Positions 6,028 to 13,495 of a stretch of 14,852 nt of DNA are shown one piece after another. Position 1 is the stretch's first letter; the number at the start of each line of letters is the position of its first letter. Under the pieces are notes generated by a model that ran no database searches, was not told where the DNA came from, and was given only the letters and a program-made list of their open reading frames with translations. The position numbers and the translations under genes are program-made. Origin of the DNA: Planctomycetota bacterium (lineage in GTDB: Bacteria > Planctomycetota > PUPC01 > JACPCR01); NCBI GenBank assembly GCA_030740295.1, contig JASLXP010001089.1, positions 1-14,852 on the forward strand, read 5' to 3'.

Positions 6028-8283
6028 TCTGATCTCTGTCTTGCGGACCGATTCGAGCAACCTCCGTGCTTCGTCATTCTGATCGTCAGTAAGCGCCCGG
6101 CCAGAGTAACGCGCTCCATAGTAAATGTCGGTCAGTCGCTGCACACTTTCACCCACCTCTGTCCGATGGTCAACATCTGACGCAAACTCAGCAGGCGTCT
6201 GTGATGATATACGGACGTAACCGCGCTTTTTAAGGTAGGCCAGTAATTCGCGATAAAAGTCAACTGTCGGAGATCCATCTGCATATCCAGGCCCTGAAGA
6301 TGAGAACCGAAACAAACGGAACTTTAATTTAGGTAAGAATGTAATGATGACATACAAGCTCGCAGCCGCAGCAATGGCGAATGCAAGTTTGGCGAAAAAA
6401 GCCTGAACAGAATCCATGCCCTGCAATGAACTGCCGCCGCCCACACCTCCAAGTCGGCTGCGCAGTTCGAAGGCGAGGTTTTCGAAATAATGACTGGACG
6501 AAAAGCCGAGTTTCTTTGGCGTATAGCCAACAATGAAACGGTCCCATAGATTCTGGCCCCAATCAAAATACTGGCCGAGACCAGCTCCAGCGATTCGGTT
6601 TTCTTCCGACAAATCAGAGCCGGACGGATCCAACGGATACCAGCCCACTTCTGGCAGATATACCTCCGCCCAGGAATGCGCATGGTTTTGCCTGACCTGA
6701 TAAAACTTGCCGACCTGATTCCAATCACCTCCTCTGAAACCGTTTACTATTCTTGCGGGGACTTCCAGGGAGCGGCATAGCAAAACCTGAGCGGAAGCGA
6801 AATACTCACAATGCCCTTTCTTTGACTTAAAGAGAAAGTGTAACACCGGGTCGTTGCGTCTGGGGTTTTCGATCACTCCGGGCAGGCGAGTGTATTTGCA
6901 GTTAATCTCAAGCCAGTCCTTTACAGCCACCGATTTCTGGTAAGATGTTTCCGCATTCGCACTGAGAGCAATATTTTCAGCAAGTCTTAGTAACTTGGGT
7001 GATTTCTGAGGATTCCTGATGAAATAGGTCCGCATCAGTGACGGCAGCCGCTGTCCGGGCCGCAGTTCTTGATTCAACTGCTCCTGCGTGTATTCCTGTG
7101 GTCTGGAGTGCACCACATAATATCTGGGCGGGCGACCAATGAACCTCGCGTTCCAGTGCTGGACGTCCAACTTCATCCCTTCCGCCTGATCGCCAAGATC
7201 GATTCTGATCGGCGGATAAAGAGAGAAGATTCTATTGGTGCCTGTATTTTCAAGGGAGATTTCCTGTCTCAAGTCAGACGTCTCCAACTCAACCGAGTTA
7301 GGCAGTACGGGCCACTTTCGATCGTTGAACGGAAATATCTTGTCATCCTGAAGAACCCAGCCTGCCCGGTATTCTTTCCAGCCGCTCTCGTGATCGAACC
7401 AGGAAAGCCAATAATTTCGCAGAACCGTTTCCCGCCAACTCCCATACACATAAGAATCCGCAGACATGCCACGCCAATAAAGCTGTGCTTCAGGCAGTTC
7501 AATGGCTTTCCCATTTCTACTCAGCTTGACACGCATCACCAGCTCATCGTTATCCTTTATCTGGCCTATCTGTCCCAGGCGGACCTGCTCGCTGAATCCA
7601 ACCAGGCCTGTCTGTCGCCCGCGGGGGGTGGGAACACTTAATACGCGAATCTGGTACCTTGGCAGAATAGCAAAAACACCCAGCATCGAAATCAGAAGAA
7701 ATGCCAGCATAACAGGAATCGCGCTGCCCAAGGCCCCGCGAATCTGTGAAGACTGGATGCCCTGTAAAGCAACGATCTTGCCACCAAGGAGAATTCCGGT
7801 TTCTTCGCTAGCCACTCTCTTTATGTAGAACAGTATAAGCGTCCAGAATGCAAGAAAGAGGTAAATGAAGAACATCAGACCGAATTGGATATCGAGGGAG
7901 ATAGATGCGCCGCAGGCAATCTGAATCAGACTGACTACAAACAGATTGGAATACTCACGATCATTCTTTTTCTGCCAGAGCCTCATACATTGAGCAAAGG
8001 ATAGAAAGTGCAGGAACGGCAAGAGCACACTCAACCACGACAGAACTACTCCGAGGGACACAAAGAACGCAATCGTGGCGAGGCCTGACGCCACCATACT
8101 TGGCAAATAAAAACTACGTCTGTGCTCTGTAAAATAGTAGGCCCCACCCACCAAAGGCGCGGTGACAAGAAACATGATGACCGCCAATGGCGTGGGATCA
8201 GCAACACAGGAGCTTGTTATGCCGATACTCACCAATGTGAAGGTAAGTTGATTGAATCGACGTTCGAATATTGAACGATTCAT
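6010..8283 (-). CDS. TgpA-like membrane transglutaminase (DUF3488-transglutaminase core-DUF4129)
   Basis: This 757-residue protein has the three-part TgpA architecture. The N-terminal DUF3488-like membrane region has about six to seven helices (roughly 13-28, 32-51, 58-96, 111-125, 132-154, 189-207). A large extracytoplasmic part carries the transglutaminase/protease core at about 440-557, with the full catalytic triad: Cys492 in KKGHCEYFAS, His536 in NHAHSWAEVY and Asp552 in YPLDPSG. A glycine-rich linker (612-620) leads to a last membrane helix (628-651) and a cytoplasmic DUF4129-like tail (about 675-750) with the FYRELLAYLKKRGY and TPAEFA motifs. The active site would face the periplasm; the reaction (crosslinking or proteolysis) and substrate are not established for the family. 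It starts 23 bp after the DUF58 stop, in the conserved order MoxR-DUF58-TgpA. The TAA stop lies in the loop of a coupling hairpin. No strong Shine-Dalgarno sequence precedes ATG 8283, so coupling to the upstream gene is plausible. Confidence 0.93.
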   Translation of the reverse strand: MNRSIFERRFNQLTFTLVSIGITSSCVADPTPLAVIMFLVTAPLVGGAYYFTEHRRSFYLPSMVASGLATIAFFVSLGVVLSWLSVLLPFLHFLSFAQCMRLWQKKNDREYSNLFVVSLIQIACGASISLDIQFGLMFFIYLFLAFWTLILFYIKRVASEETGILLGGKIVALQGIQSSQIRGALGSAIPVMLAFLLISMLGVFAILPRYQIRVLSVPTPRGRQTGLVGFSEQVRLGQIGQIKDNDELVMRVKLSRNGKAIELPEAQLYWRGMSADSYVYGSWRETVLRNYWLSWFDHESGWKEYRAGWVLQDDKIFPFNDRKWPVLPNSVELETSDLRQEISLENTGTNRIFSLYPPIRIDLGDQAEGMKLDVQHWNARFIGRPPRYYVVHSRPQEYTQEQLNQELRPGQRLPSLMRTYFIRNPQKSPKLLRLAENIALSANAETSYQKSVAVKDWLEINCKYTRLPGVIENPRRNDPVLHFLFKSKKGHCEYFASAQVLLCRSLEVPARIVNGFRGGDWNQVGKFYQVRQNHAHSWAEVYLPEVGWYPLDPSGSDLSEENRIAGAGLGQYFDWGQNLWDRFIVGYTPKKLGFSSSHYFENLAFELRSRLGGVGGGSSLQGMDSVQAFFAKLAFAIAAAASLYVIITFLPKLKFRLFRFSSSGPGYADGSPTVDFYRELLAYLKKRGYVRISSQTPAEFASDVDHRTEVGESVQRLTDIYYGARYSGRALTDDQNDEARRLLESVRKTEIRNASAN

Positions 8284-8306
8284 ATTGAATTAACCACGAA
8301 AACCGA

Positions 8307-9602
8307 TCAGCCCGCCCTCACATGCACAGCTTCATTTGAGACCACTTCGGACTCTCCGGCATTCCAGATATCCGGTAGAGCGGGCAAGGTGAAATCTCTC
8401 TCCAAATCACCTGAAATTGCATCCAGGTGGGTTACGGAATGGTTCATTGAGTTTAGATGTTTTACTATCGTACGAGAGGATTCCATACTGCTGCCGTGCG
8501 TAATCAGAATGACTCTGTCGAATTCTCTGAAGGAAAACTCGCGCTGTTCAAGCAGGTCTGCCACCTCATCAGTTTCTGCGGGTGCGAGCAGAGCCAGGAG
8601 CCGCCAGATTCGGCTTATGCCCCGGCCGGTTGCCGGAGGGAGGTATACAAGGCCCTCTGCATCACAGGCAAAGGCAACCTGGAGACCATTCTGTGCGAAA
8701 TCCCTGGCCATGGTTGCAATGAAGCTGGTCGTGATCTCTTCGTCCAGGAGTTCCCTTTCAATTCCATCCTGCATCACCCAGTGCAGGATGATGAGAGCCT
8801 TCTGCTCGTTTCTTGCTCCGTACTCACGCACGATCGGCTTCTGGGCTTTTGCGGATGTTTTCCAATGGATCCATCCTGGATTATCGCCGGCCCTGTATTC
8901 CCGCAGACCCAGGAATTCATCAATGCTGTTATGTGTGAACCGACGCGCAATAGAGCTGCCTTCTCCCTCTCCCTCAGATAGACGGCTTTCAAGGTGCCCT
9001 AATCGTGGTAATGCAATCAGTTCAAGCTTCTTTGTCATACAGATAACCCCCCGCTCAAAGAAGCCAAAGGGAAAGCTTGTCTCCGCCTCCACAATCGAGA
9101 AATCAAAGGCGCCGCGTCTCTTTGCCACAGCCTTGAACCTTATCTGAATTTCTTGTCCTGCGCAGATTCTGAATAAGAAATGCCGCTGATATTCACACAA
9201 GATGCCATCAGGAAGTTGCTGCTCAACTCTGAGACAGAAAGAGGGAATCCATGCACTTTCGTTTCTTATGGATATATCAATACTAAAAGGAATGCCGGCC
9301 TGAACTTCTGATGGCATTCTTCGTTCTATGCTCAGCGCCGCTCCGCAGAATGCGTTCATCAGCCAGGAAAGAATGAGAGAACTCAGTAGCACTGAAAAAG
9401 TGAGATAGATCAGATTCACTCCAGTGTGCAGTGCTGACAGCAGCACACAGAAAGTGAAAACGAAAAACAGCCAGCCGCCCTTCGTTGTTTTTCTGTATGA
9501 CTTCTGTTCTGTTGCAGACCGCCTTCGTTTGTGTTCGAGATAACGAACGATATGGGAAACAACTAATAAAATAAGTACCAGTATGAGGAAACGTCGCAGC
9601 AT
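8307..9602 (-). CDS. DUF58 membrane-anchored protein, MoxR partner
   Basis: The 431-residue protein has membrane segments at about 3-20 and a pair within 43-88, a beta-rich domain (about 90-200), and the defining DUF58 motif FLGLREYRAGDNPGWIHW (230-247) followed by VREYGARNE (258-266). After that comes an alpha/beta part that in this family resembles a von Willebrand A fold (ALIILHW, 269-275, is its first strand; RVILITHG is a later one). No MIDAS DxSxS motif is present: the place where it would stand reads LHWVM. DUF58 proteins sit next to moxR in most genomes and are thought to be assembly or signalling partners of MoxR in the cell envelope. The ATG at 9602 is preceded by AGGTG at 5 nt, a reasonable Shine-Dalgarno sequence, and is 20 bp from the moxR stop. 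The family call is firm; the exact activity is unknown. Confidence 0.92.
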   Translation of the reverse strand: MLRRFLILVLILLVVSHIVRYLEHKRRRSATEQKSYRKTTKGGWLFFVFTFCVLLSALHTGVNLIYLTFSVLLSSLILSWLMNAFCGAALSIERRMPSEVQAGIPFSIDISIRNESAWIPSFCLRVEQQLPDGILCEYQRHFLFRICAGQEIQIRFKAVAKRRGAFDFSIVEAETSFPFGFFERGVICMTKKLELIALPRLGHLESRLSEGEGEGSSIARRFTHNSIDEFLGLREYRAGDNPGWIHWKTSAKAQKPIVREYGARNEQKALIILHWVMQDGIERELLDEEITTSFIATMARDFAQNGLQVAFACDAEGLVYLPPATGRGISRIWRLLALLAPAETDEVADLLEQREFSFREFDRVILITHGSSMESSRTIVKHLNSMNHSVTHLDAISGDLERDFTLPALPDIWNAGESEVVSNEAVHVRAG

Positions 9603-9622
9603 TCCGACACCTGAGAATTCAG

Positions 9623-10540
9623 TTAGACCGGGACCGTAATTGTTTTCAGGATTTCCTGAATGGCATGGTTGCTACTGACGCCAGAGTATCTCCGATAGAT
9701 CAGGCGGTGGCTGAGTACCGGCTCGGCCAATTGTTTTACGTCATCAGGAACACAATAATCCCGTCCCCGTATGAGGGCCATAGCCTGCGAGGCCCGGTAC
9801 AGAGAAAGACACCCTCTCGGGCTTACTCCAATTTCAATTCCATCAAAGTCGCGGGTTGCCTGGCCGATTTGCAGAATGTAATCCAATAGGCTGTCATCAA
9901 CTCTGACCTCCTTCACTTTCTCCTGAATGGCGAGAATCTTGTCGGAAGTCGTGACCGGGCCTAACTGGTCAATCGGCTCCTGTAGACGATGCGAAAGAAG
10001 TACTTGGCGCTCATCCGCCGGTCCAGGGTAGCCGATTGCCAGTCGCAGGGTGAACCGGTCAAGTTGTGACTCTGGCAGGGGGTATGTCCCTTCGTGTTCA
10101 AAGGGATTTTGCGTTGCGATGACAATGAACGGATTTGAAAGGGGGAACGTCTGACCATCCACCGAGATCTGCGATTCATTCATTGCTTCAAGCAGCGCGC
10201 TCTGGGTACGAGGTGTGGCGCGGTTAATTTCATCCGCGAGCACCACACTGGAGAAGATCGGACCCTGTTTGAACTCAAAAGAGTGGTCTTCGGGGTTGTA
10301 AATGGAGACGCCAAGAATGTCGGAAGGAAGCAAGTCAGGTGTAAACTGGATACGCCGGAAAGAGCCGTCGATGGACCTTGCAAGGCCCTTGGCTAGGGTC
10401 GTCTTCCCAACCCCCGGGACGTCTTCCAGGAGGACATGGCCCGCGGATAAGAGGCCAACGAGCAAGAGATCAATGGACTCATCCTTCCCAATCAGCACCT
10501 GACTGAGATTGCTCCGGAGCACATCAATACTTTCTGACAA
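9623..10540 (-). CDS. MoxR-family AAA+ ATPase
   Basis: The 305-residue protein carries a complete MoxR AAA+ module: IGKDESIDLLLVGLLSAGHV (17-36), Walker A DVPGVGKTT (40-48), Walker B VVLADEINRA (99-108) with the hallmark DEINRA, AMNESQISVDG (119-129), sensor 1 VIATQNP (140-146), PLPESQLDRF (154-163, arginine-finger region) and a C-terminal lid with SPRGCLSLYRA. Length is normal. MoxR ATPases act as chaperones that assemble or activate protein complexes, typically with DUF58 or von Willebrand A proteins encoded next door, as here. It is the first gene of the - strand operon. The start codon is TTG at 10540, supported by a near-perfect AGGAGG 5 nt upstream; no ATG lies nearby in frame. This is the best ribosome-binding site in the window. 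Cytoplasmic. Confidence 0.95.
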   Translation of the reverse strand: MSESIDVLRSNLSQVLIGKDESIDLLLVGLLSAGHVLLEDVPGVGKTTLAKGLARSIDGSFRRIQFTPDLLPSDILGVSIYNPEDHSFEFKQGPIFSSVVLADEINRATPRTQSALLEAMNESQISVDGQTFPLSNPFIVIATQNPFEHEGTYPLPESQLDRFTLRLAIGYPGPADERQVLLSHRLQEPIDQLGPVTTSDKILAIQEKVKEVRVDDSLLDYILQIGQATRDFDGIEIGVSPRGCLSLYRASQAMALIRGRDYCVPDDVKQLAEPVLSHRLIYRRYSGVSSNHAIQEILKTITVPV

Positions 10541-10757
10541 GAAAGCCTCCTGTTTAGGTAAGATATGGTTCTTGCGCAGCAGGTTCCATTCTCTGTTGAT
10601 ACACAGTCATGGACCAGTCTGACCAACTGAAGCGATACTAGCACTGCGCCTTATACACCGCAAGAAACACATCTGAGACCACCACAAGGCATCTGGAAGT
10701 CGGTCGCGGGCAAGTTCTTGGAGAACAATTCCGGGCTCAACGAGAAGTAGAATTACA
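10541..10757. promoter_or_regulatory. Divergent intergenic region, promoters of the moxR operon and the PKD/GDPD-like gene
   Basis: The 217 bp lie between the divergent starts at 10540 (-) and 10758 (+) and must carry promoters for both. On the - strand, TATCTT sits 17 bp downstream of TGGAAC, close to the moxR start, but it matches the sigma-70 consensus poorly. A small perfect palindrome, GTTCT-TGG-AGAAC (10714-10726), lies 32 bp before the + strand gene and could be an operator. I see no RNA gene here. The open frame on the - strand across 10607-10981 is a shadow of the + gene. Confidence 0.4.
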
Positions 10758-11786
10758 ATGAGCGAATCGGTAAAGAAAAGACCGAAACTGTCGGTGGCCG
10801 TCGTGGCTTCTGTCTTGGGAGCCGTGTTTCTGGTCTGTGTCTTACGCTGGGTAGGCCTGATTAAGTTCGAAAACAAGTTGGACAATACCACTTTGCCAAC
10901 GGCAATCTTCACATTGAACAGGCCAGAGGTGCATGCAAACCGAGTGAAAGTAACGGGTGCGATACTCACCAGGGAAGACATCTTCCGGTTTGACTGGGAT
11001 TGGGGTGATGGCCGCGTATTGAGTTCATTCTTCCCTGGCGTTCATCATTATTACACGAGGGGCGAATTCACAGTAAAAGTCACCGCATATTCAACCATTG
11101 GAAAGTACGCGCAGACCCGCCAAGTCTCGATCAAGGATGTTGCTGAGCCTCCTACACTTCTGCATCGGCATACTTTCATTCATCGGTTAAAAGCCCCAGA
11201 AGGTGAGGACGACTGGGCTGAAAGACTGAAAGGAACTTATAACGCAGGAACAAGAGCTATCTCTCTTATCGCTTCTGCAAATTCGCCTTACGAACTTGCT
11301 CAAAAAGAAATAATCAGGGCATGGATGGCCAAACAGGAAACTCTGGTTCTAGTCAGATTAGAATCAGAGAAATCAATCACCTCCTTGTCGAAGTTCCTCA
11401 CTGCTGAAGATTTACCTTACCGGAGGATCATTCCAGAAGTCAGTCTTGAGATTGGTGCCAAAGCGAAAGAGATTCTTGACAGGTACCCATATCGCGTGAT
11501 CGACATTAAGCGTGGACGAAACAGAAGGTCCGAAGCACTGGAACTCGCCATCAGAGATAAATTCACTGGGATAGCCATGCCAGTGACCAACTGCGACATC
11601 ACGTTCGTCCGAGTGTTGAACGATAACGGCATTATTCCGATGGTTTATGCTGTGAACGAGAGCGAACCTATCCGGTCCCTGCTGCAAATGGGCGTCTCTT
11701 CATTCATCACTGAACTGTCCCATGACAGTGATGACCTTTCGTCCCTCGCCGCCTATGATGCATCGCGTTATTTCAGCGGGAACTGA
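10758..11786 (+). CDS. Membrane-anchored protein with PKD domain and degenerate GDPD-like barrel
   Basis: Of 342 residues, 1-10 are basic and 11-32 form one membrane anchor, so the rest should be extracytoplasmic. Residues 47-127 match a PKD domain: FDWDWGDG (78-85), HHYYTRGEFTVKVTA (96-110). Residues 134-320 resemble a glycerophosphodiester phosphodiesterase TIM barrel of the Firmicutes type: HR (142-143), YNAGTRAISL (161-170, where active enzymes have Y..G.r..E.D), RRIIPEVS (222-229), YRVIDIKRG (245-253), FTGIAMPV (269-276) and GIIPMVYAVN...LLQMGVSSFITE (291-319), the typical last strands. The Glu and Asp that bind the metal in active enzymes (ElD), the ENT motif and the second HD are not found, so it may be a pseudoenzyme. 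The likeness is from memory of family patterns, not a search. The ATG has a weak GAGAAG 11 nt upstream. The gene's 3' end overlaps the convergent sulfatase-type gene by 19 bp. Confidence 0.6.
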   Translation: MSESVKKRPKLSVAVVASVLGAVFLVCVLRWVGLIKFENKLDNTTLPTAIFTLNRPEVHANRVKVTGAILTREDIFRFDWDWGDGRVLSSFFPGVHHYYTRGEFTVKVTAYSTIGKYAQTRQVSIKDVAEPPTLLHRHTFIHRLKAPEGEDDWAERLKGTYNAGTRAISLIASANSPYELAQKEIIRAWMAKQETLVLVRLESEKSITSLSKFLTAEDLPYRRIIPEVSLEIGAKAKEILDRYPYRVIDIKRGRNRRSEALELAIRDKFTGIAMPVTNCDITFVRVLNDNGIIPMVYAVNESEPIRSLLQMGVSSFITELSHDSDDLSSLAAYDASRYFSGN

Positions 11787-13489
11787 TTGGTGAACGCTAA
11801 TTTCTGAAAGACAGAGTCCAGGATCGCTTCCAGTTTAAGCCAGGAGGTGTTGTTATGGGGAGCGAGGTTGTTCCTTTCCCTCGGATCCTCGACAAGATTG
11901 TAGACTGACAGCTCCTCTGTGTCGTAGTTCTTTATAATCTTTGTATCACCGTTACGAATGCAATAGATCATAGAATTGAAGGGATTGCAGTGATAGAGAT
12001 AACTGTTGTCCAGGAAGCTGTAACTCCGTCGCAGTAACTGGGCCTGGAAGACCGCTGGTCCGTCCTTCAGGTAAGAAAGCAATAATGGCCCGATCATGGT
12101 GTGAACAGATGCCTCACTGATTCGAGCGGATTTCAATTGAGGAGCATACAAATAGAATGGCACTGCGAGCACTTCTTCGAAAAGAGTTCCGATGCGCGAG
12201 GCTGTATGGCCGTGGTCGCCGGCGGCCTTGCCGAAAGTCTCGCCGTGGTCCCCGGTGATGGCAATAATTGTATTCTCAAGCAGACCGGAGTCGCGCAGCC
12301 GAGATATAAACCTGCTCAGACAAGCATCCTGGTAACGCACGCAGATATCATAGTTTTTTACGCTCTGGTCTTTCCACGCCAGACTATTTGCCCAGCCAGC
12401 CATGGATGAGTCCTTCAAAGTAAACGGATGATGCATCGACATTAGAAAGCCAGTGATGAACTGTGGGCTCTCTTTTCGTTCGAGCGATTCCAGGATCTGA
12501 TCCAGGACCTGTTCATCGTCCATTTTCCACGAATCGATTCGGGCTTCCTCAGGAAATTCGGACCAGTCGATAATCCGTTCGAATCCTGAGCGTTTTGTGA
12601 AGGCACCAAGGCGAGCGAAGGTCGCATCACCTGCCAGGTAGAAGCTCGTTTTATATCCCTGCCTTTTCAGGATTTCTGTGATGTGTGTTCTTGGCGTTTC
12701 GGTAAAGAGCCAGGAAAGCTCACCGGTTTCGTACGAGAAGGGATACTTCCCTGTAAGAATCGAAAAAAGCGCATTCTGGCTGGTTGGCGATGTACTGAAG
12801 TGGTTTTCAAATACGATGCATTCCTTCGAAAATGAATCGAGGAAAGGCGTCGTTTCCTTTGCATATCCCAGGTGGTGGATATGGTCTCGGCGTGCCGATT
12901 CAAGAACAAGCAAGAGAATGTTTGGCCTGTGTGAGAGCTTCCAATCCCTCTGTCCGGAATTCTCGATTGATGTAGCACAGAGCTCGGCTTGGATGGAATA
13001 ATCATCCGCGGCAAGTCCCTCCGTCAGGCGGTACTGTTTTGAAGAGAAATCAAACAGCAGAAGAAAGCTGACCAGATAAGCGGCTCCCAACCTGTAGAGT
13101 GTGGGCTTTTTCAGTTTGATTCTCTTTTCAGAGAATGCCGCGCAGCCGATTACGCTTCCTACTGCTCCGGATCCTGATAAGAGCAGTAATATCGGCTCCG
13201 CCAGAGCAAAGATCGAGTCAGACAGCGCGCCAAGATTGGAGACACAGATCCTGATTAAGTGCCAGCGAACAGCTCCTTGATTCCAATAATTAGAGTAGAG
13301 CAGGACGGCATATGTGATGAAAACGGTGACCGCCGGTAGACAGAAAACTAGTTTACGTTTGGCGGATGCCAGGAGCAGAGAGAGAAGTAGCGCCTGAAAC
13401 AGCAGTAGAAAATAGAGCTTAGAGGGGTACCAATAAGAACCTGCTACCAGCAGCGATCCCAGGATCAGAGGTATGCTCGAGTAAAGCAT
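11768..13489 (-). CDS. Sulfatase-superfamily membrane enzyme (LTA synthase/phospho-head-group transferase-like)
   Basis: The 573-residue protein has about five N-terminal membrane helices (roughly 5-20, 25-41, 47-66, 93-115, 133-148) and then a sulfatase/alkaline-phosphatase domain (about 188-470). Seen motifs: NILLLVLESARRDH (190-203), with Glu197 where the first metal ligand sits; STSPTSQNALFSILTG (232-247), with Thr236 as the likely nucleophile; MHHPF (352-356); ITGDHGETFG (411-420), with metal ligands Asp414-His415; GDHGHTASRIG (424-434); VPFYLYAP; and the sulfatase-type end YNLVEDPRERNNLA (530-543). A Thr nucleophile and membrane helices point to a transferase such as LTA synthase, OpgB or EptA relatives rather than a Cys/Ser sulfatase, so it probably moves a phosphoglycerol or phosphoethanolamine group onto an envelope glycan. 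Its donor is not told by sequence. It starts 6 nt after the serC stop and is probably translated from the same message; its Shine-Dalgarno sequence is weak. Confidence 0.88.
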   Translation of the reverse strand: MLYSSIPLILGSLLVAGSYWYPSKLYFLLLFQALLLSLLLASAKRKLVFCLPAVTVFITYAVLLYSNYWNQGAVRWHLIRICVSNLGALSDSIFALAEPILLLLSGSGAVGSVIGCAAFSEKRIKLKKPTLYRLGAAYLVSFLLLFDFSSKQYRLTEGLAADDYSIQAELCATSIENSGQRDWKLSHRPNILLLVLESARRDHIHHLGYAKETTPFLDSFSKECIVFENHFSTSPTSQNALFSILTGKYPFSYETGELSWLFTETPRTHITEILKRQGYKTSFYLAGDATFARLGAFTKRSGFERIIDWSEFPEEARIDSWKMDDEQVLDQILESLERKESPQFITGFLMSMHHPFTLKDSSMAGWANSLAWKDQSVKNYDICVRYQDACLSRFISRLRDSGLLENTIIAITGDHGETFGKAAGDHGHTASRIGTLFEEVLAVPFYLYAPQLKSARISEASVHTMIGPLLLSYLKDGPAVFQAQLLRRSYSFLDNSYLYHCNPFNSMIYCIRNGDTKIIKNYDTEELSVYNLVEDPRERNNLAPHNNTSWLKLEAILDSVFQKLAFTNQFPLK

Positions 13490-13495
13490 GCTGAA

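Noticed and set aside
7069..7641. Open frame of 190 codons on the + strand opposite the transglutaminase gene
   Set aside because: Antisense to the well-supported TgpA-like gene, with no ribosome-binding site or domain of its own.
8389..9147. Long open frame (252 codons) on the + strand opposite the DUF58 gene
   Set aside because: It lies fully antisense to a gene with clear DUF58 motifs; its product is serine/arginine-rich with no recognisable domain, typical of a shadow frame.
10607..10981. 124-codon frame on the - strand overlapping the start of the PKD/GDPD-like gene
   Set aside because: Most of it is antisense to the PKD gene, with no domain; it only marginally fills the intergenic region.
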